Assembly (NCBI GenBank): GCA_044371755.1
Contig: JBILSZ010000038.1
Coordinates: 1-24,280 of the forward strand
Direction: 5' to 3'
Length of the DNA stretch: 24,280 bases
Origin: JAIXWP01 sp044371755
GTDB lineage: Bacteria; Bacteroidota; Bacteroidia; Flavobacteriales_D; Sanyastnellaceae
The notes under the pieces were generated by a model, which saw only the letters and a program-made list of their open reading frames with translations, was not told the DNA's origin and searched no databases. Below are positions 1 to 6,878 of this stretch, piece by piece; position 1 is the stretch's first letter; each line of letters begins with the position of its first letter. Made by a program: the position numbers and the translations under genes.

Positions 1-1359
1 TTCGCTGCACCAGCGGAGAAGGAACGTTTTGATGCATATCACCGCATTCAAATACCATTGGCATTTATCCTTTTCTTAATTGTTTCCGTAGGTCAATTCT
101 TGAAATACAGAACGACTAAGTTTGGTGAATTCGCCAAGAAGATTGGATTGAGTTTATTGTTGGCTTTCGTAGCCACCATTATCTTAGGCTTTGTAGTGGA
201 ATTTGATAGTAATGCAGGTCCGCTTTATGCCTTGATGTTTGCGACATTTTGGGCATTGTTTGCCAACTTCGACTACGCCGTGCGCGTGTTGAGAGGCAGA
301 GTAGACGTGATAGGTGCGAGTGTTGCCCACGTCGGTTTTGCGATGCTCATCATCGGAGCGGTGATCTCAACATCACAGAGTTTTTTCATTTCAGAAAATA
401 AGATTGGAAATGTGACTGAATTGAGCAAGGATTTTTCTAATTCTGAAGACATGCTCATTTACAAAGGAGATACCATGGTGATGGGCGAGTATTTTGTTCA
501 TTTTAAGGATAAGTATCGCAGCGGTAATCGATTGTATTGCACGATTGACTATTTGAAAAAAGAGCCGATCAATTATAATGAAGGAGAATATGTGGTGGTG
601 CAGGGCAGTCTTTTCCGTTCGTTGAAAACGCATACAGCATCAGAGAGTTTCTTGCGCGATTGGGCACAAGATTCCTTGTGGAAAGAAGTGACGCCAGCGG
701 AATATGATATGGATGAAGCACCAGAGTGGAAGCCCGGCAAACCTGGAGAGAAATTATTCACCCTTGAGCCGACTTTATTATTTGCAAAAGATCAGACAAG
801 TCGTGAACCGAGTATCCGCCATTCATTAGGAAAAGACTTGTACACTTATATCAAATACACCGATACAGAGATGAAGACCGACTCGAGCGGTTATCTTGAG
901 CCAAAGTCGGGTGTGATTCCCTTTGGGCAGCCAGTGCGTTTGAGTGAAACGGTGACAATCAGTCTTGACACCTTGCGTCGTGTAGATTCATTGCCATCTA
1001 ATCTTCCACAGAACGTAGTATTAAAGAGCGGCACTGCAATTCTTACAGACGGGCAGAGCACAGAGCGTATGGTCTTGGCCACCGTAGCCACGTTGGACGG
1101 CACTCCCCTAGTTTTTCCCGTAGAGTCTGAGAAATTCAAAATGTTATTATCTTTGAAAGAGACAGAGCAGGGTGTGGAATTGACCATGCAACAGCACAGC
1201 AGTGGAGTGAAGGACATGTTGATTTTATCTGCGGAAATTTTCCCTCAAATCAACATTCTTTGGTTGGGTTGTTTGGTGATGGTCATAGGCACCACCATGG
1301 CGATACGTCACAGAATAAGATTAGCAAAAGGTAAACAGAAGCAGCATGCAGATAATTAA
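1..1359 (+). CDS. ccmF: CcmF/CcsA-type cytochrome c assembly protein, 3' part (5' end cut by window)
   Basis: The frame is open from base 1, so the N-terminal part is outside the window; 452 residues are visible. Hydrophobic segments lie near residues 19-35, 46-66, 72-92 and 101-122. A large, presumably periplasmic domain follows (about 123-415), then a last membrane helix near 420-440 ending in basic residues. The segment GASVAHVGFAMLIIGAVIS carries the conserved histidine-containing helix of the CcmF/CcsA heme-handling family. The ending (DMLILSAEIFPQINILWLG, then a helix) is the typical CcmF C-terminus. Family role: part of the inner-membrane heme lyase that attaches heme to apocytochrome c. 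The core WWD heme-binding motif would lie upstream and cannot be checked. The next gene overlaps by 14 bases, suggesting translational coupling. Family assignment is secure; the ccmF symbol rather than a general ccsA label is inferred. Confidence 0.85.
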   Translation, partial: FAAPAEKERFDAYHRIQIPLAFILFLIVSVGQFLKYRTTKFGEFAKKIGLSLLLAFVATIILGFVVEFDSNAGPLYALMFATFWALFANFDYAVRVLRGRVDVIGASVAHVGFAMLIIGAVISTSQSFFISENKIGNVTELSKDFSNSEDMLIYKGDTMVMGEYFVHFKDKYRSGNRLYCTIDYLKKEPINYNEGEYVVVQGSLFRSLKTHTASESFLRDWAQDSLWKEVTPAEYDMDEAPEWKPGKPGEKLFTLEPTLLFAKDQTSREPSIRHSLGKDLYTYIKYTDTEMKTDSSGYLEPKSGVIPFGQPVRLSETVTISLDTLRRVDSLPSNLPQNVVLKSGTAILTDGQSTERMVLATVATLDGTPLVFPVESEKFKMLLSLKETEQGVELTMQQHSSGVKDMLILSAEIFPQINILWLGCLVMVIGTTMAIRHRIRLAKGKQKQHADN

Positions 1360-1741
1360 AAAGGTATTAGCCGTATTGGTCGGTCTTGTTGTAGGAAGCC
1401 TATTCATTGGGTTGGTGGAAAAAGTGAATAGCACTATGTTTCCACTGCCAGAAGGGTTGGATGCAACGAATATGGAAGCTTTTAAAGCATTTGTCGCAGG
1501 ACTTCCTGACCAGGCGTTTATCTTGATTTTTATCGGTCATATCTGTGGTGCCCTCGTTGGAGGCCTTGTGGCATGGCTTTTTGTAAAAAACACAATAATT
1601 CCTTCGATGATTGTAGGTTCGCTCTTCACCGTGGCTGGCCTTTTCAATCTCTTCACCATTCATCATCCTTGGTGGATGTGGACAGAGTTGGCGCTCTACA
1701 TGCCAGCAGCCTATTTGGGCACGCGACTATTGAAGAAGTAG
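1346..1741 (+). CDS. Small four-helix membrane protein of unknown function
   Basis: A 131-residue protein that is almost wholly hydrophobic. Likely membrane helices are at residues 5-25, 57-81, 84-104 and 109-127, with one polar loop (about 27-55) between the first two. A glycine-rich GHICGALVGGLVAW segment forms the second helix. The protein ends in KK, which would place the C-terminus in the cytoplasm. The start overlaps the ccmF 3' end by 14 bases, so the two are probably translated from one mRNA. I do not recognise a characterised family. Its position next to ccmF may be only co-transcription, and I infer no role in cytochrome assembly. Transcription may end at the GC-rich hairpin about 50 bases after the stop. 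Confidence 0.75.
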   Translation: MQIIKKVLAVLVGLVVGSLFIGLVEKVNSTMFPLPEGLDATNMEAFKAFVAGLPDQAFILIFIGHICGALVGGLVAWLFVKNTIIPSMIVGSLFTVAGLFNLFTIHHPWWMWTELALYMPAAYLGTRLLKK

Positions 1742-1782
1742 GCTCAAACGGGGGAATGTTCCGCCTTTTATAGCGGCGTAGG

Positions 1783-1816
1783 CCTCACCCCAACCCCTCT
1801 CCAAGGGAGAGGGGCT
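1783..1816 (+). repeat. Interspersed C-rich repeat, copy 1 (possible terminator)
   Basis: The unit begins CCTCACCCCAACCCCTCTCC. Its second half folds into a hairpin: CCCCTCTC (1794-1801) pairs with GAGAGGGG (1807-1814) around a 5-base loop. A T-rich stretch follows (from 1817), so this copy could end transcription from the ccmF operon. The other copy (1941-1975) is its reverse complement except for one base at the hairpin centre. I remember near-identical units scattered in Bacteroidota and some other genomes; that is memory, not a search. Confidence 0.75.
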
Positions 1817-1940
1817 ATTTTCTTTCATTTGTCAATCAAGAAACTTCGATTTCGAATAGATGCATTAAAATTTCCTTACGAATAAGAAGTATTTTCACCA
1901 GTATTGTTCAGAAAATTTGCAGGTATCTTCATCGACGGTG

Positions 1941-1975
1941 AAGCCCCTCTCCTTTGGAGAGGGGTTGGGGTGAGG
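1941..1975 (-). repeat. Interspersed C-rich repeat, copy 2 (inverted)
   Basis: Read on the minus strand this begins CCTCACCCCAACCCCTCTCC and continues through a hairpin with a CAAAGG-type centre, differing from copy 1 by one base. It is oriented opposite to copy 1, so the pair could also fold on each other into a long stem enclosing 124 bases. No T tract follows it on the minus strand, so it is a poor simple terminator for the transporter gene. Confidence 0.75.
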
Positions 1976-2049
1976 CTGAAACGAGGCGACTAGAAGGACT
2001 TGATCATGGCTATCAATACGGCAACAATCAACTAAACGGGTTAAGCCAA

Positions 2050-2895
2050 TTACCTTTTTACGCGTGCGTTGAGAATAACGCCAGTTACTACGAGCAACAT
2101 TCCCATTACACTGAGCCAAGCAATTTCTTCATCAAAAAAGAAGAAACCAATGATCAGGGCGAAGATGGCACCGAAATAATTCCAAGGTGTAATTTTACTT
2201 GCTACATCGCTGTGTAAGGCCAGCGTCATAAAGTACTGCGCCGCAAGCGCGAATATTCCCATCACGAGCATCCATAGCCATTCTAATCCATGAAGTGGCA
2301 CGTAGTCATAGAAGCACCAAATGCCTGTGATAGGAATGGCTACCATTGGGTTGTAGAGCACAATCGTCATCGCGTGATCGGTTCCCTTGCTTTTGATAAT
2401 GCTATTGTAGGCTAGACCAGCAAAGAAGGCGGACGTGATCCCTATGAGGAGCCATTCTATAGATACTCTTGTATCAAAACCTTTGATCATTGCTGCGCCG
2501 ATGAAGGCGATAAGGAAAAACACCCATTGAACAGGGCGTACTTTCTGATCATTGAGTTGTGTAGCGATAAGAACTGTAAATACCGGAGACAAATATTGAA
2601 TCGTACTGGCGCTGGCCAGCGGCATATTCATAACAGTAGAGAAGAACAGCAAGAGGGCGATAAGTCCCATCAAACCGCGCATGATGAGCCAAAATTTGTT
2701 GTGCCCCCAAAAACTTATCCCATGGGATTTGATGTAGATGGATGCGAAGACGAATGAGACGATGGATCGAAAAAGCACCAGTTCGTGCACGGGGATGTGC
2801 GGATGACTTTTAGCGATGGCATTGACAATGGCAAAACAAAAGACCGAACCTACCATTAGAAGAATTCCTTTGCTCTGAGCGCTCTTTGCTTTCAT
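2050..2895 (-). CDS. DMT superfamily transporter, EamA family
   Basis: A 281-residue protein made of about ten hydrophobic helices in two similar halves (roughly residues 8-138 and 149-277), the EamA-repeat layout of drug/metabolite transporters. The first half has a typical helix-4 edge with an SASTIQYLSPVF segment; the second half has the equivalent SKITPWNYFGAIFALIIG. The length is normal for the family. The substrate cannot be predicted; members export or import amino acids, nucleosides or other metabolites across the inner membrane. The ATG at 2893-2895 was chosen because a candidate TACCTTTG promoter box lies just upstream and the first helix begins soon after. The gene is monocistronic as far as can be seen. 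Confidence 0.85.
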   Translation of the reverse strand: MKAKSAQSKGILLMVGSVFCFAIVNAIAKSHPHIPVHELVLFRSIVSFVFASIYIKSHGISFWGHNKFWLIMRGLMGLIALLLFFSTVMNMPLASASTIQYLSPVFTVLIATQLNDQKVRPVQWVFFLIAFIGAAMIKGFDTRVSIEWLLIGITSAFFAGLAYNSIIKSKGTDHAMTIVLYNPMVAIPITGIWCFYDYVPLHGLEWLWMLVMGIFALAAQYFMTLALHSDVASKITPWNYFGAIFALIIGFFFFDEEIAWLSVMGMLLVVTGVILNARVKR

Positions 2896-2903
2896 ACCTG
2901 CGT

Positions 2904-2937
2904 CAAAGGTAGGGGAGGAAGGCTATAAAAAAGCAAA
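2904..2937 (-). promoter_or_regulatory. Candidate Bacteroidota-type promoter of the EamA gene
   Basis: On the minus strand a TACCTTTG box (2904-2911) matches the TAnnTTTG -7 consensus. A TTTG (2934-2937) lies 22 bases upstream, close to the usual 19-21 base spacing for the -33 element. The predicted start of transcription would leave only about five leader bases before the ATG at 2895. The -33 element coincides with the foot of the adjacent hairpin. Confidence 0.5.
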
Positions 2938-2962
2938 GCCCCGGCTACGTATGCCGCGGGCT
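2925..2962 (-). terminator. Terminator-like hairpin upstream of the EamA promoter
   Basis: On the minus strand an arm AGCCCGCGGC and an arm GCCGGGGCT flank a 7-base loop, with one bulge, and are followed by a T-rich run (complement of 2925-2937). This is the shape of an intrinsic terminator for leftward transcription. No minus-strand gene ends just to its right, so it may insulate the EamA promoter from antisense transcription or be part of a longer leader. Confidence 0.45.
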
Positions 2963-3122
2963 CGCTGTTGTGTCTGAGTTTCTAGTCAGATTTTCGTATA
3001 TTACGTATATAGCTGTCCGTATTTTCCGAAGCAAACCTAGGGGATGAAACAGGAAAAAAATAGAGAGTTTTCCGCAAGCGAACCACGTAGAAATACGGGT
3101 ATGTTTTTCCAGAAAATGGAAA

Positions 3123-3130
3123 TACTTTTG
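3123..3130 (+). promoter_or_regulatory. Candidate -7 box for the 3153 gene
   Basis: TACTTTTG fits the TAnnTTTG consensus and sits 22 bases before the ATG at 3153. No clear TTTG is found at the -33 distance; only a T-rich stretch near 3103-3108 is present. The 257-base gap 2896-3152 contains this box and the hairpin and promoter described for the EamA gene, but no gene I can support. Confidence 0.35.
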
Positions 3131-3152
3131 ACTTATAGTAAAACCTTTATTT

Positions 3153-3599
3153 ATGGATCCGATGTTCGACAGTTTGAACCCTGCCTCCCCTTGCAACGAT
3201 CCCGACGCATTGATGGACGCCTTTTTAGAACACGTAATTTCGCGTGATGCTTATTTGAAAGCTGTGAAGAGATACTTCAATAACCAAATTCCCAATCCCG
3301 TGAGTTTGTCGTTTGATCAGCTTGGCATAGGAGAAGAAACCCCGTGTGAGACGAAGTGTTTGGCCTTTCAGTTTGGAGATCACCCCGATAATGAGGATTT
3401 AATAGTACAAGTCATACCGCTGAGGATTAAAGACCGTTACAGCATTCAACTCATGCAGGCATTAAGAAAGCTCTTTTTAGTAGATACAGTTTGTTTTAGT
3501 AAAGGAACAAACGAAGAAGGAGAAGTCGCGGTCTATATCAGTGGAAAAAGAAATGAGACGACTATTGTTTGGGCGAATTTTACGAATAGATATCCTTAA
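3153..3599 (+). CDS. Conserved-looking small soluble protein of unknown function
   Basis: A 148-residue acidic protein without signal peptide or membrane helix. It starts with a short polar N-terminus containing two cysteines, then a helical stretch (about residues 18-48) and a mixed beta/alpha region. The middle segment (about 72-112) reads like beta strand, basic turn, helix, as in a small alpha/beta domain. I do not recognise the family. Start choice: an in-frame ATG occurs at codon 4, so the true start could be three residues later. The gene lies 25 bases upstream of a membrane protein gene and the kinase/regulator pair and may be in the same transcript. A role in that signalling unit is only positional inference. 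Confidence 0.6.
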   Translation: MDPMFDSLNPASPCNDPDALMDAFLEHVISRDAYLKAVKRYFNNQIPNPVSLSFDQLGIGEETPCETKCLAFQFGDHPDNEDLIVQVIPLRIKDRYSIQLMQALRKLFLVDTVCFSKGTNEEGEVAVYISGKRNETTIVWANFTNRYP

Positions 3600-3624
3600 G
3601 TGAATTTTCTCTTAGTTTTGGTGC

Positions 3625-4260
3625 ATGGAGATAATTCTTACATTAACCTCTAAAATTTCGGCATTCGCACCAGTCTTGATTGCATTGTTATTAATAAAAA
3701 AATGGAAAAATGTAATGTGGTGGTATATTCTGTCCGGAGCACTTGCTGAAATTTCTTCTCATATATTGAAAGACTATCTGCACATGAGAATGGACATAGC
3801 TGCAAATTTGTATTTATGTTCAGAGTTATTGTGCTATTTTTTTTTCTTTTACAAAATACTAATTTCTAAATGGTGGGTTTTGTTTGGTTTTTTATCCGTT
3901 TCCTTGTTGTCTTTGTTTGTGTTCCAAAGTTGGGATGTCTTCCTAACTGATCAAAACATGTTTGCTGTAGGAATGAACTGCTTGCTATTTGTTATTTGTT
4001 CCATGTTAGTTTATAAAAAAATACTCGAGAATCCAGAGTATGATAATATTTTGAAAAATCCAGTTTTTTGGCTGAACACAGGCATTTTTATTTATGCATC
4101 TTGTGGTTGCATCTTTTTTATTTTTTTGGATAAAGTTCGCTCGGAGGATATTGTTTTTCTTATTCAGCTGTGGTTGACGTTTTATTGTGTTATCAATCTT
4201 ATTCGTTATATATTCATAGGCATCGGATTAAATCGATTGGGACGAAATGAGCGCATCTAG
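3625..4260 (+). CDS. Polytopic membrane protein upstream of a sensor kinase
   Basis: A 211-residue protein with about six or seven hydrophobic helices (near residues 8-24, 30-46, 61-80, 84-101, 112-130, 147-167 and 175-201), unusually rich in Phe and Tyr. It lacks a signal peptide and known catalytic motifs. The 3' end overlaps the kinase start by 14 bases (4247-4260), so the two are probably translated together. The kinase has only one short membrane helix and no input domain. One reasonable inference is that this protein is the membrane sensor or partner for the kinase; the sequence does not prove it. Small multi-helix proteins placed directly before HisKA_3 kinases are common in Bacteroidota. 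Confidence 0.7.
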   Translation: MEIILTLTSKISAFAPVLIALLLIKKWKNVMWWYILSGALAEISSHILKDYLHMRMDIAANLYLCSELLCYFFFFYKILISKWWVLFGFLSVSLLSLFVFQSWDVFLTDQNMFAVGMNCLLFVICSMLVYKKILENPEYDNILKNPVFWLNTGIFIYASCGCIFFIFLDKVRSEDIVFLIQLWLTFYCVINLIRYIFIGIGLNRLGRNERI

Positions 4261-5014
4261 TTTGGTGGTGGTAGGAATATTGGCGATGACCATAATGGCG
4301 ATGGGTGTGGTATTGTTTGTACTCATGTACCAAAAACGCGTGGGTCAGCATAAAGAGGAGATGTTGGAGTTTGAGCGCAGAAGGCAAATAGAATTGCTCA
4401 AAGCCTCGATCGCCTCAGAAGAAGAAGAGCGCTCGCGAATAGCCAGCGAACTGCATGACGATGTGGGTGCAACACTCGCCATTTCAAAAATTTATTTATC
4501 CAAATTGCGAGAGACTGTTTCGGATAATGCGCATTTAAATAGTGGTATTGAATTATTGGAGGACAGCCTCAGTAAGGTTAGAGATATTTCGCAAAAAATA
4601 CAACCGTCGAATCTCTTTGCAGCAGGCCTCGCAGCGGCTTTGCGATCTACTGCTGATAAATTGCGCAATTCGGGCGAAATGAAAGTAACTTTCACAGGTC
4701 CTGAATTGGGGGAACGAGAAGATATGAATGTGGAATTGCACTTGTTTCGAGTGTTTCAGGAGTTGGTGACCAATATGGTAAAATACGCAAAGGCAAGTGA
4801 AGTTTGGATTAATTTTTCGCAAGGTAAAACCATAGAGATTCGCTTGAAACATGATGGAGATGGCCTCTCCAAAGAGCTTTATAAAAAAAAGCTTGCTGAA
4901 TTCCAAGGAAATGGATTGAAGAGTATCGAAAAACGATTGAAGATAATTCATGGAAAGCTATCTTTCGGCACAGAATCGGAGCACTCAGAAATAATCATAT
5001 CAGTAGATAAATAG
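4247..5014 (+). CDS. Sensor histidine kinase, HisKA_3 (NarX/LiaS-like) type
   Basis: A 255-residue kinase. One N-terminal membrane helix (residues 5-28) is followed by a basic/acidic coiled-coil-like linker (29-62). The HisKA_3 dimerisation domain carries the phospho-accepting His70 in the SELHDDVG motif. The ATP-binding domain shows the N box around Asn176 (FQELVTNMVKYAKAS), a D-box D203-G-D-G, and the late glycine box NGLKSIEKRLKIIHGK. No periplasmic or PAS sensor is present, so the signal must enter through the helix or a partner, most plausibly the membrane protein encoded by the overlapping upstream gene. The response regulator starts two bases after its stop, so the pair is very likely cognate. 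Target genes are unknown. Confidence 0.92.
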   Translation: MSASSLVVVGILAMTIMAMGVVLFVLMYQKRVGQHKEEMLEFERRRQIELLKASIASEEEERSRIASELHDDVGATLAISKIYLSKLRETVSDNAHLNSGIELLEDSLSKVRDISQKIQPSNLFAAGLAAALRSTADKLRNSGEMKVTFTGPELGEREDMNVELHLFRVFQELVTNMVKYAKASEVWINFSQGKTIEIRLKHDGDGLSKELYKKKLAEFQGNGLKSIEKRLKIIHGKLSFGTESEHSEIIISVDK

Positions 5015-5016
5015 CC

Positions 5017-5670
5017 ATGATACCAATAATCAAATATGCAATCGTCGATGACCACAAGCTTTTTAGAAGTGGTGTTAAAGCAGTTTTACTTGATGAACCC
5101 CAATTAGAATGTGCATTTGAGGCTGGTGATGGTCAAGAACTTTTGGATAAGCTGAAGACAGAAGCGGTAGATGTGATATTGTTAGATTATCAAATGCCAC
5201 ACTTAAATGGTTTGGATGCCTTGAAGACCATTCGTGATGCAAATTCAAAGGTGAAGGTGGTCATTTTGAGTATGCACCATGAAGAGCAGCGTATTTTAGA
5301 ATTGATGAAAGCGGGTGCTAATGGATATCTTCTTAAAACAGCCGAGGCTAGGGAGATTCGCGATGCTATTGTCACAGTGGCCAATGCCGAATATTATTTT
5401 AATGATGTGGTGAGCGTAGCATTGTTGCGCAAAATCATAGAGCAAGAAAGCTCCAGTAGCAAACAACATAGTGAAATCAAACTCACCCCGCGCGAGAAGG
5501 AAGTGTTATTGTTGATTTGTAAAGAAATGACAGCGGCCGAGATCGCCGACGAATTAAAAATAAGTTCCCGCACAGTAGAAGGCCTTCGCAGTGGCTTGAT
5601 GGAAAAAATTCAAGTAAAAAACGTTGCTGGTTTGGTGATGTATGCATTTAGGTCGGGGATGGTGAGGTAG
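5017..5670 (+). CDS. Response regulator, NarL/FixJ family with LuxR-type HTH
   Basis: A 217-residue regulator. The receiver domain (residues 6-120) has the acidic pair D11-D12, phospho-acceptor Asp57 in ILLDYQMP, Ser85 at the switch Ser/Thr position and the conserved Lys107 (YLLK). A Ser-rich linker (about 144-152) leads to a C-terminal LuxR/GerE helix-turn-helix (156-217) with TPREKEVL and the recognition region EIADELKISSRTVEGLRS. The usual HRK-like end of the recognition helix is replaced by GLRSGLMEKI, a common variation. It is the cognate partner of the kinase two bases upstream. DNA targets are unknown; the adjacent carbohydrate genes at 5835 are a tempting but unsupported candidate. 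Confidence 0.93.
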   Translation: MIPIIKYAIVDDHKLFRSGVKAVLLDEPQLECAFEAGDGQELLDKLKTEAVDVILLDYQMPHLNGLDALKTIRDANSKVKVVILSMHHEEQRILELMKAGANGYLLKTAEAREIRDAIVTVANAEYYFNDVVSVALLRKIIEQESSSSKQHSEIKLTPREKEVLLLICKEMTAAEIADELKISSRTVEGLRSGLMEKIQVKNVAGLVMYAFRSGMVR

Positions 5671-5728
5671 TATGCTAGTAAGATAGTGGGGGAGGGAATT
5701 ATGTAACTTTTTCTGAAGATCATGTAAG

Positions 5729-5736
5729 TATCTTTC
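5729..5736 (+). promoter_or_regulatory. Weak candidate promoter box before the GH130 gene
   Basis: TATCTTTC matches TAnnTTTG in all fixed positions but the last. A T-rich stretch (5708-5712) lies about 16-20 bases upstream in place of a clear TTTG. The 164-base gap 5671-5834 shows no terminator hairpin for the response regulator gene, so read-through from the signalling operon is possible. Confidence 0.25.
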
Positions 5737-5834
5737 CTAGTAGAGGTGTGACCTTTGCAATAATGGTTCTAATTGTATTTCATGTCCAAACGGACGGGCA
5801 ATGGAGCTTGAGCATCACTTCTTGATAATTAATT

Positions 5835-6878
5835 ATGGTAAAGGTCACAAAGCATGGAGTAATCTTGCACACCAGCGATCACTTCTTCGAAAGTGAAGGG
5901 GTCTTGAATCCTGGAGTAATCAAGGTAGATGGGAAGATTCACATGTTTTACAGAGCAGTAGCGGTAGACAATTATTCCACTATTGGTTACTGCGAATTGT
6001 CTTCGCCACTGAAAGTAGAACATCGCAATCCTAAGCCTCTTTTAATTCCTCAATTTGAGTATGAATTTCAAGGATTAGAAGATCCAAGAATTGTACGAAT
6101 TGAGGGTACTTTCTACATGACATATACAGCCTATGACGGCGTGAATGCGCTTGGAGCATTGGCTACATCTGAGGATTTGGTGCATTGGAAAAAACACGGA
6201 ATTGTAGTACCGCAGGTTACTTACGATGAATTCATGCACTTTACGAAGAACACTTTAAAGTCTAATCCTAAATATAATCGCTATAACCTCGAAGAGGATG
6301 TGCGGCTTCATTTCAAAAGGAAGGTTTTCATCTGGGATAAAAATCTCATTTTTTTTCCAAGAAAAATCAAAGGGAGTTTCTATTTCATTCACCGCATCAA
6401 ACCAGATATTCAAATCGTGGTGGCGGTGGAGAAAATAGAGGATTTGACCGTTGAGTTTTGGCAGAATTATTTTTCGAAATTTGATAAGTATATTGTGCTT
6501 AAACCACGGTTTGATCATGAGGTAAGCTATATTGGCAGTGGCTGTCCTCCGATTGAGACGAAGGATGGTTGGCTCATTATTTATCATGGTGTGCATGATA
6601 CGGTTGATGGATATGTGTATTCAGCTTGTGCTGCATTATTGGATTTGGAAACTCCTCAAAAAGAGATAGCACGTTTGCCATTACCACTTTTTTTTCCAGA
6701 AGAGATTTGGGAGTTGAAGGGCGAGGTGAATAATGTATGTTTTCCAACAGGGGCAGTTGTTGACGGTGATCGGCTATACATCTACTACGGCGCGGCCGAT
6801 CAGCGCATCGCCGTGGCGTCGGTCAATATGCTAGAACTTTTGCAAGACCTAGAACAAAACAAAGTAAATCCATCTTAA
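5835..6878 (+). CDS. GH130-family glycoside phosphorylase/hydrolase (mannoside-type)
   Basis: A 347-residue protein with the five-bladed beta-propeller sequence pattern of GH130. The hallmark GLEDPRI supplies the catalytic acid Asp83, followed by a typical VRIEGTFYMTYTAYDG blade. Other family features are HRIKPDIQI (around residue 187) and GSGCPPIE followed by an IIYHG segment near 236-254. There is no signal peptide, so it acts in the cytoplasm. Characterised GH130 enzymes mostly phosphorolyse beta-mannosides (giving mannose 1-phosphate), but some subfamilies hydrolyse them. I cannot tell which from motifs alone, nor the exact linkage. The stop overlaps the ATG of the next gene (TAATG, 6876-6880), so the enzyme is coupled to the glycosyltransferase fusion, implying a shared substrate or product. 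An in-frame ATG start at 5835 gives normal family length. Confidence 0.88.
   Translation: MVKVTKHGVILHTSDHFFESEGVLNPGVIKVDGKIHMFYRAVAVDNYSTIGYCELSSPLKVEHRNPKPLLIPQFEYEFQGLEDPRIVRIEGTFYMTYTAYDGVNALGALATSEDLVHWKKHGIVVPQVTYDEFMHFTKNTLKSNPKYNRYNLEEDVRLHFKRKVFIWDKNLIFFPRKIKGSFYFIHRIKPDIQIVVAVEKIEDLTVEFWQNYFSKFDKYIVLKPRFDHEVSYIGSGCPPIETKDGWLIIYHGVHDTVDGYVYSACAALLDLETPQKEIARLPLPLFFPEEIWELKGEVNNVCFPTGAVVDGDRLYIYYGAADQRIAVASVNMLELLQDLEQNKVNPS

Larger units (their letters stand above)
1742..2049. other. Convergent intergenic region (308 bp) with two inverted repeat copies
   Basis: This gap separates the small membrane protein gene (+) from the EamA transporter gene (-), which converge on it. It contains two inverted copies of a C-rich repeat (1783-1816 and 1941-1975) about 124 bases apart. 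The spacer is A/T-rich and the short frames in it look like chance. I see no tRNA, transposase remnant or clear small gene. Confidence 0.7.

Noticed and set aside
1954..2217. Plus-strand frame across the second repeat copy and the 3' end of the transporter gene
   Set aside because: It translates repeat and antisense transporter sequence, without a recognisable motif.
2945..3196. Minus-strand frame of 83 codons ending in the terminator-like hairpin
   Set aside because: It is antisense to the 5' end of the 3153 gene, has no domain signal and stops inside a hairpin arm; it would be the only minus-strand gene served by that hairpin but looks accidental.
3044..3247. Short plus-strand frame of 67 codons overlapping the start of the 148-residue gene
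   Set aside because: It runs in another frame into the better-supported gene at 3153, lacks recognisable domains and has a composition like translated noncoding sequence.
3613..3620. TAGTTTTG promoter-like box just before the 3625 membrane protein gene
   Set aside because: It fits TAnnTTTG but ends four bases before the ATG with no -33 element; transcription from the upstream gene is a simpler explanation.
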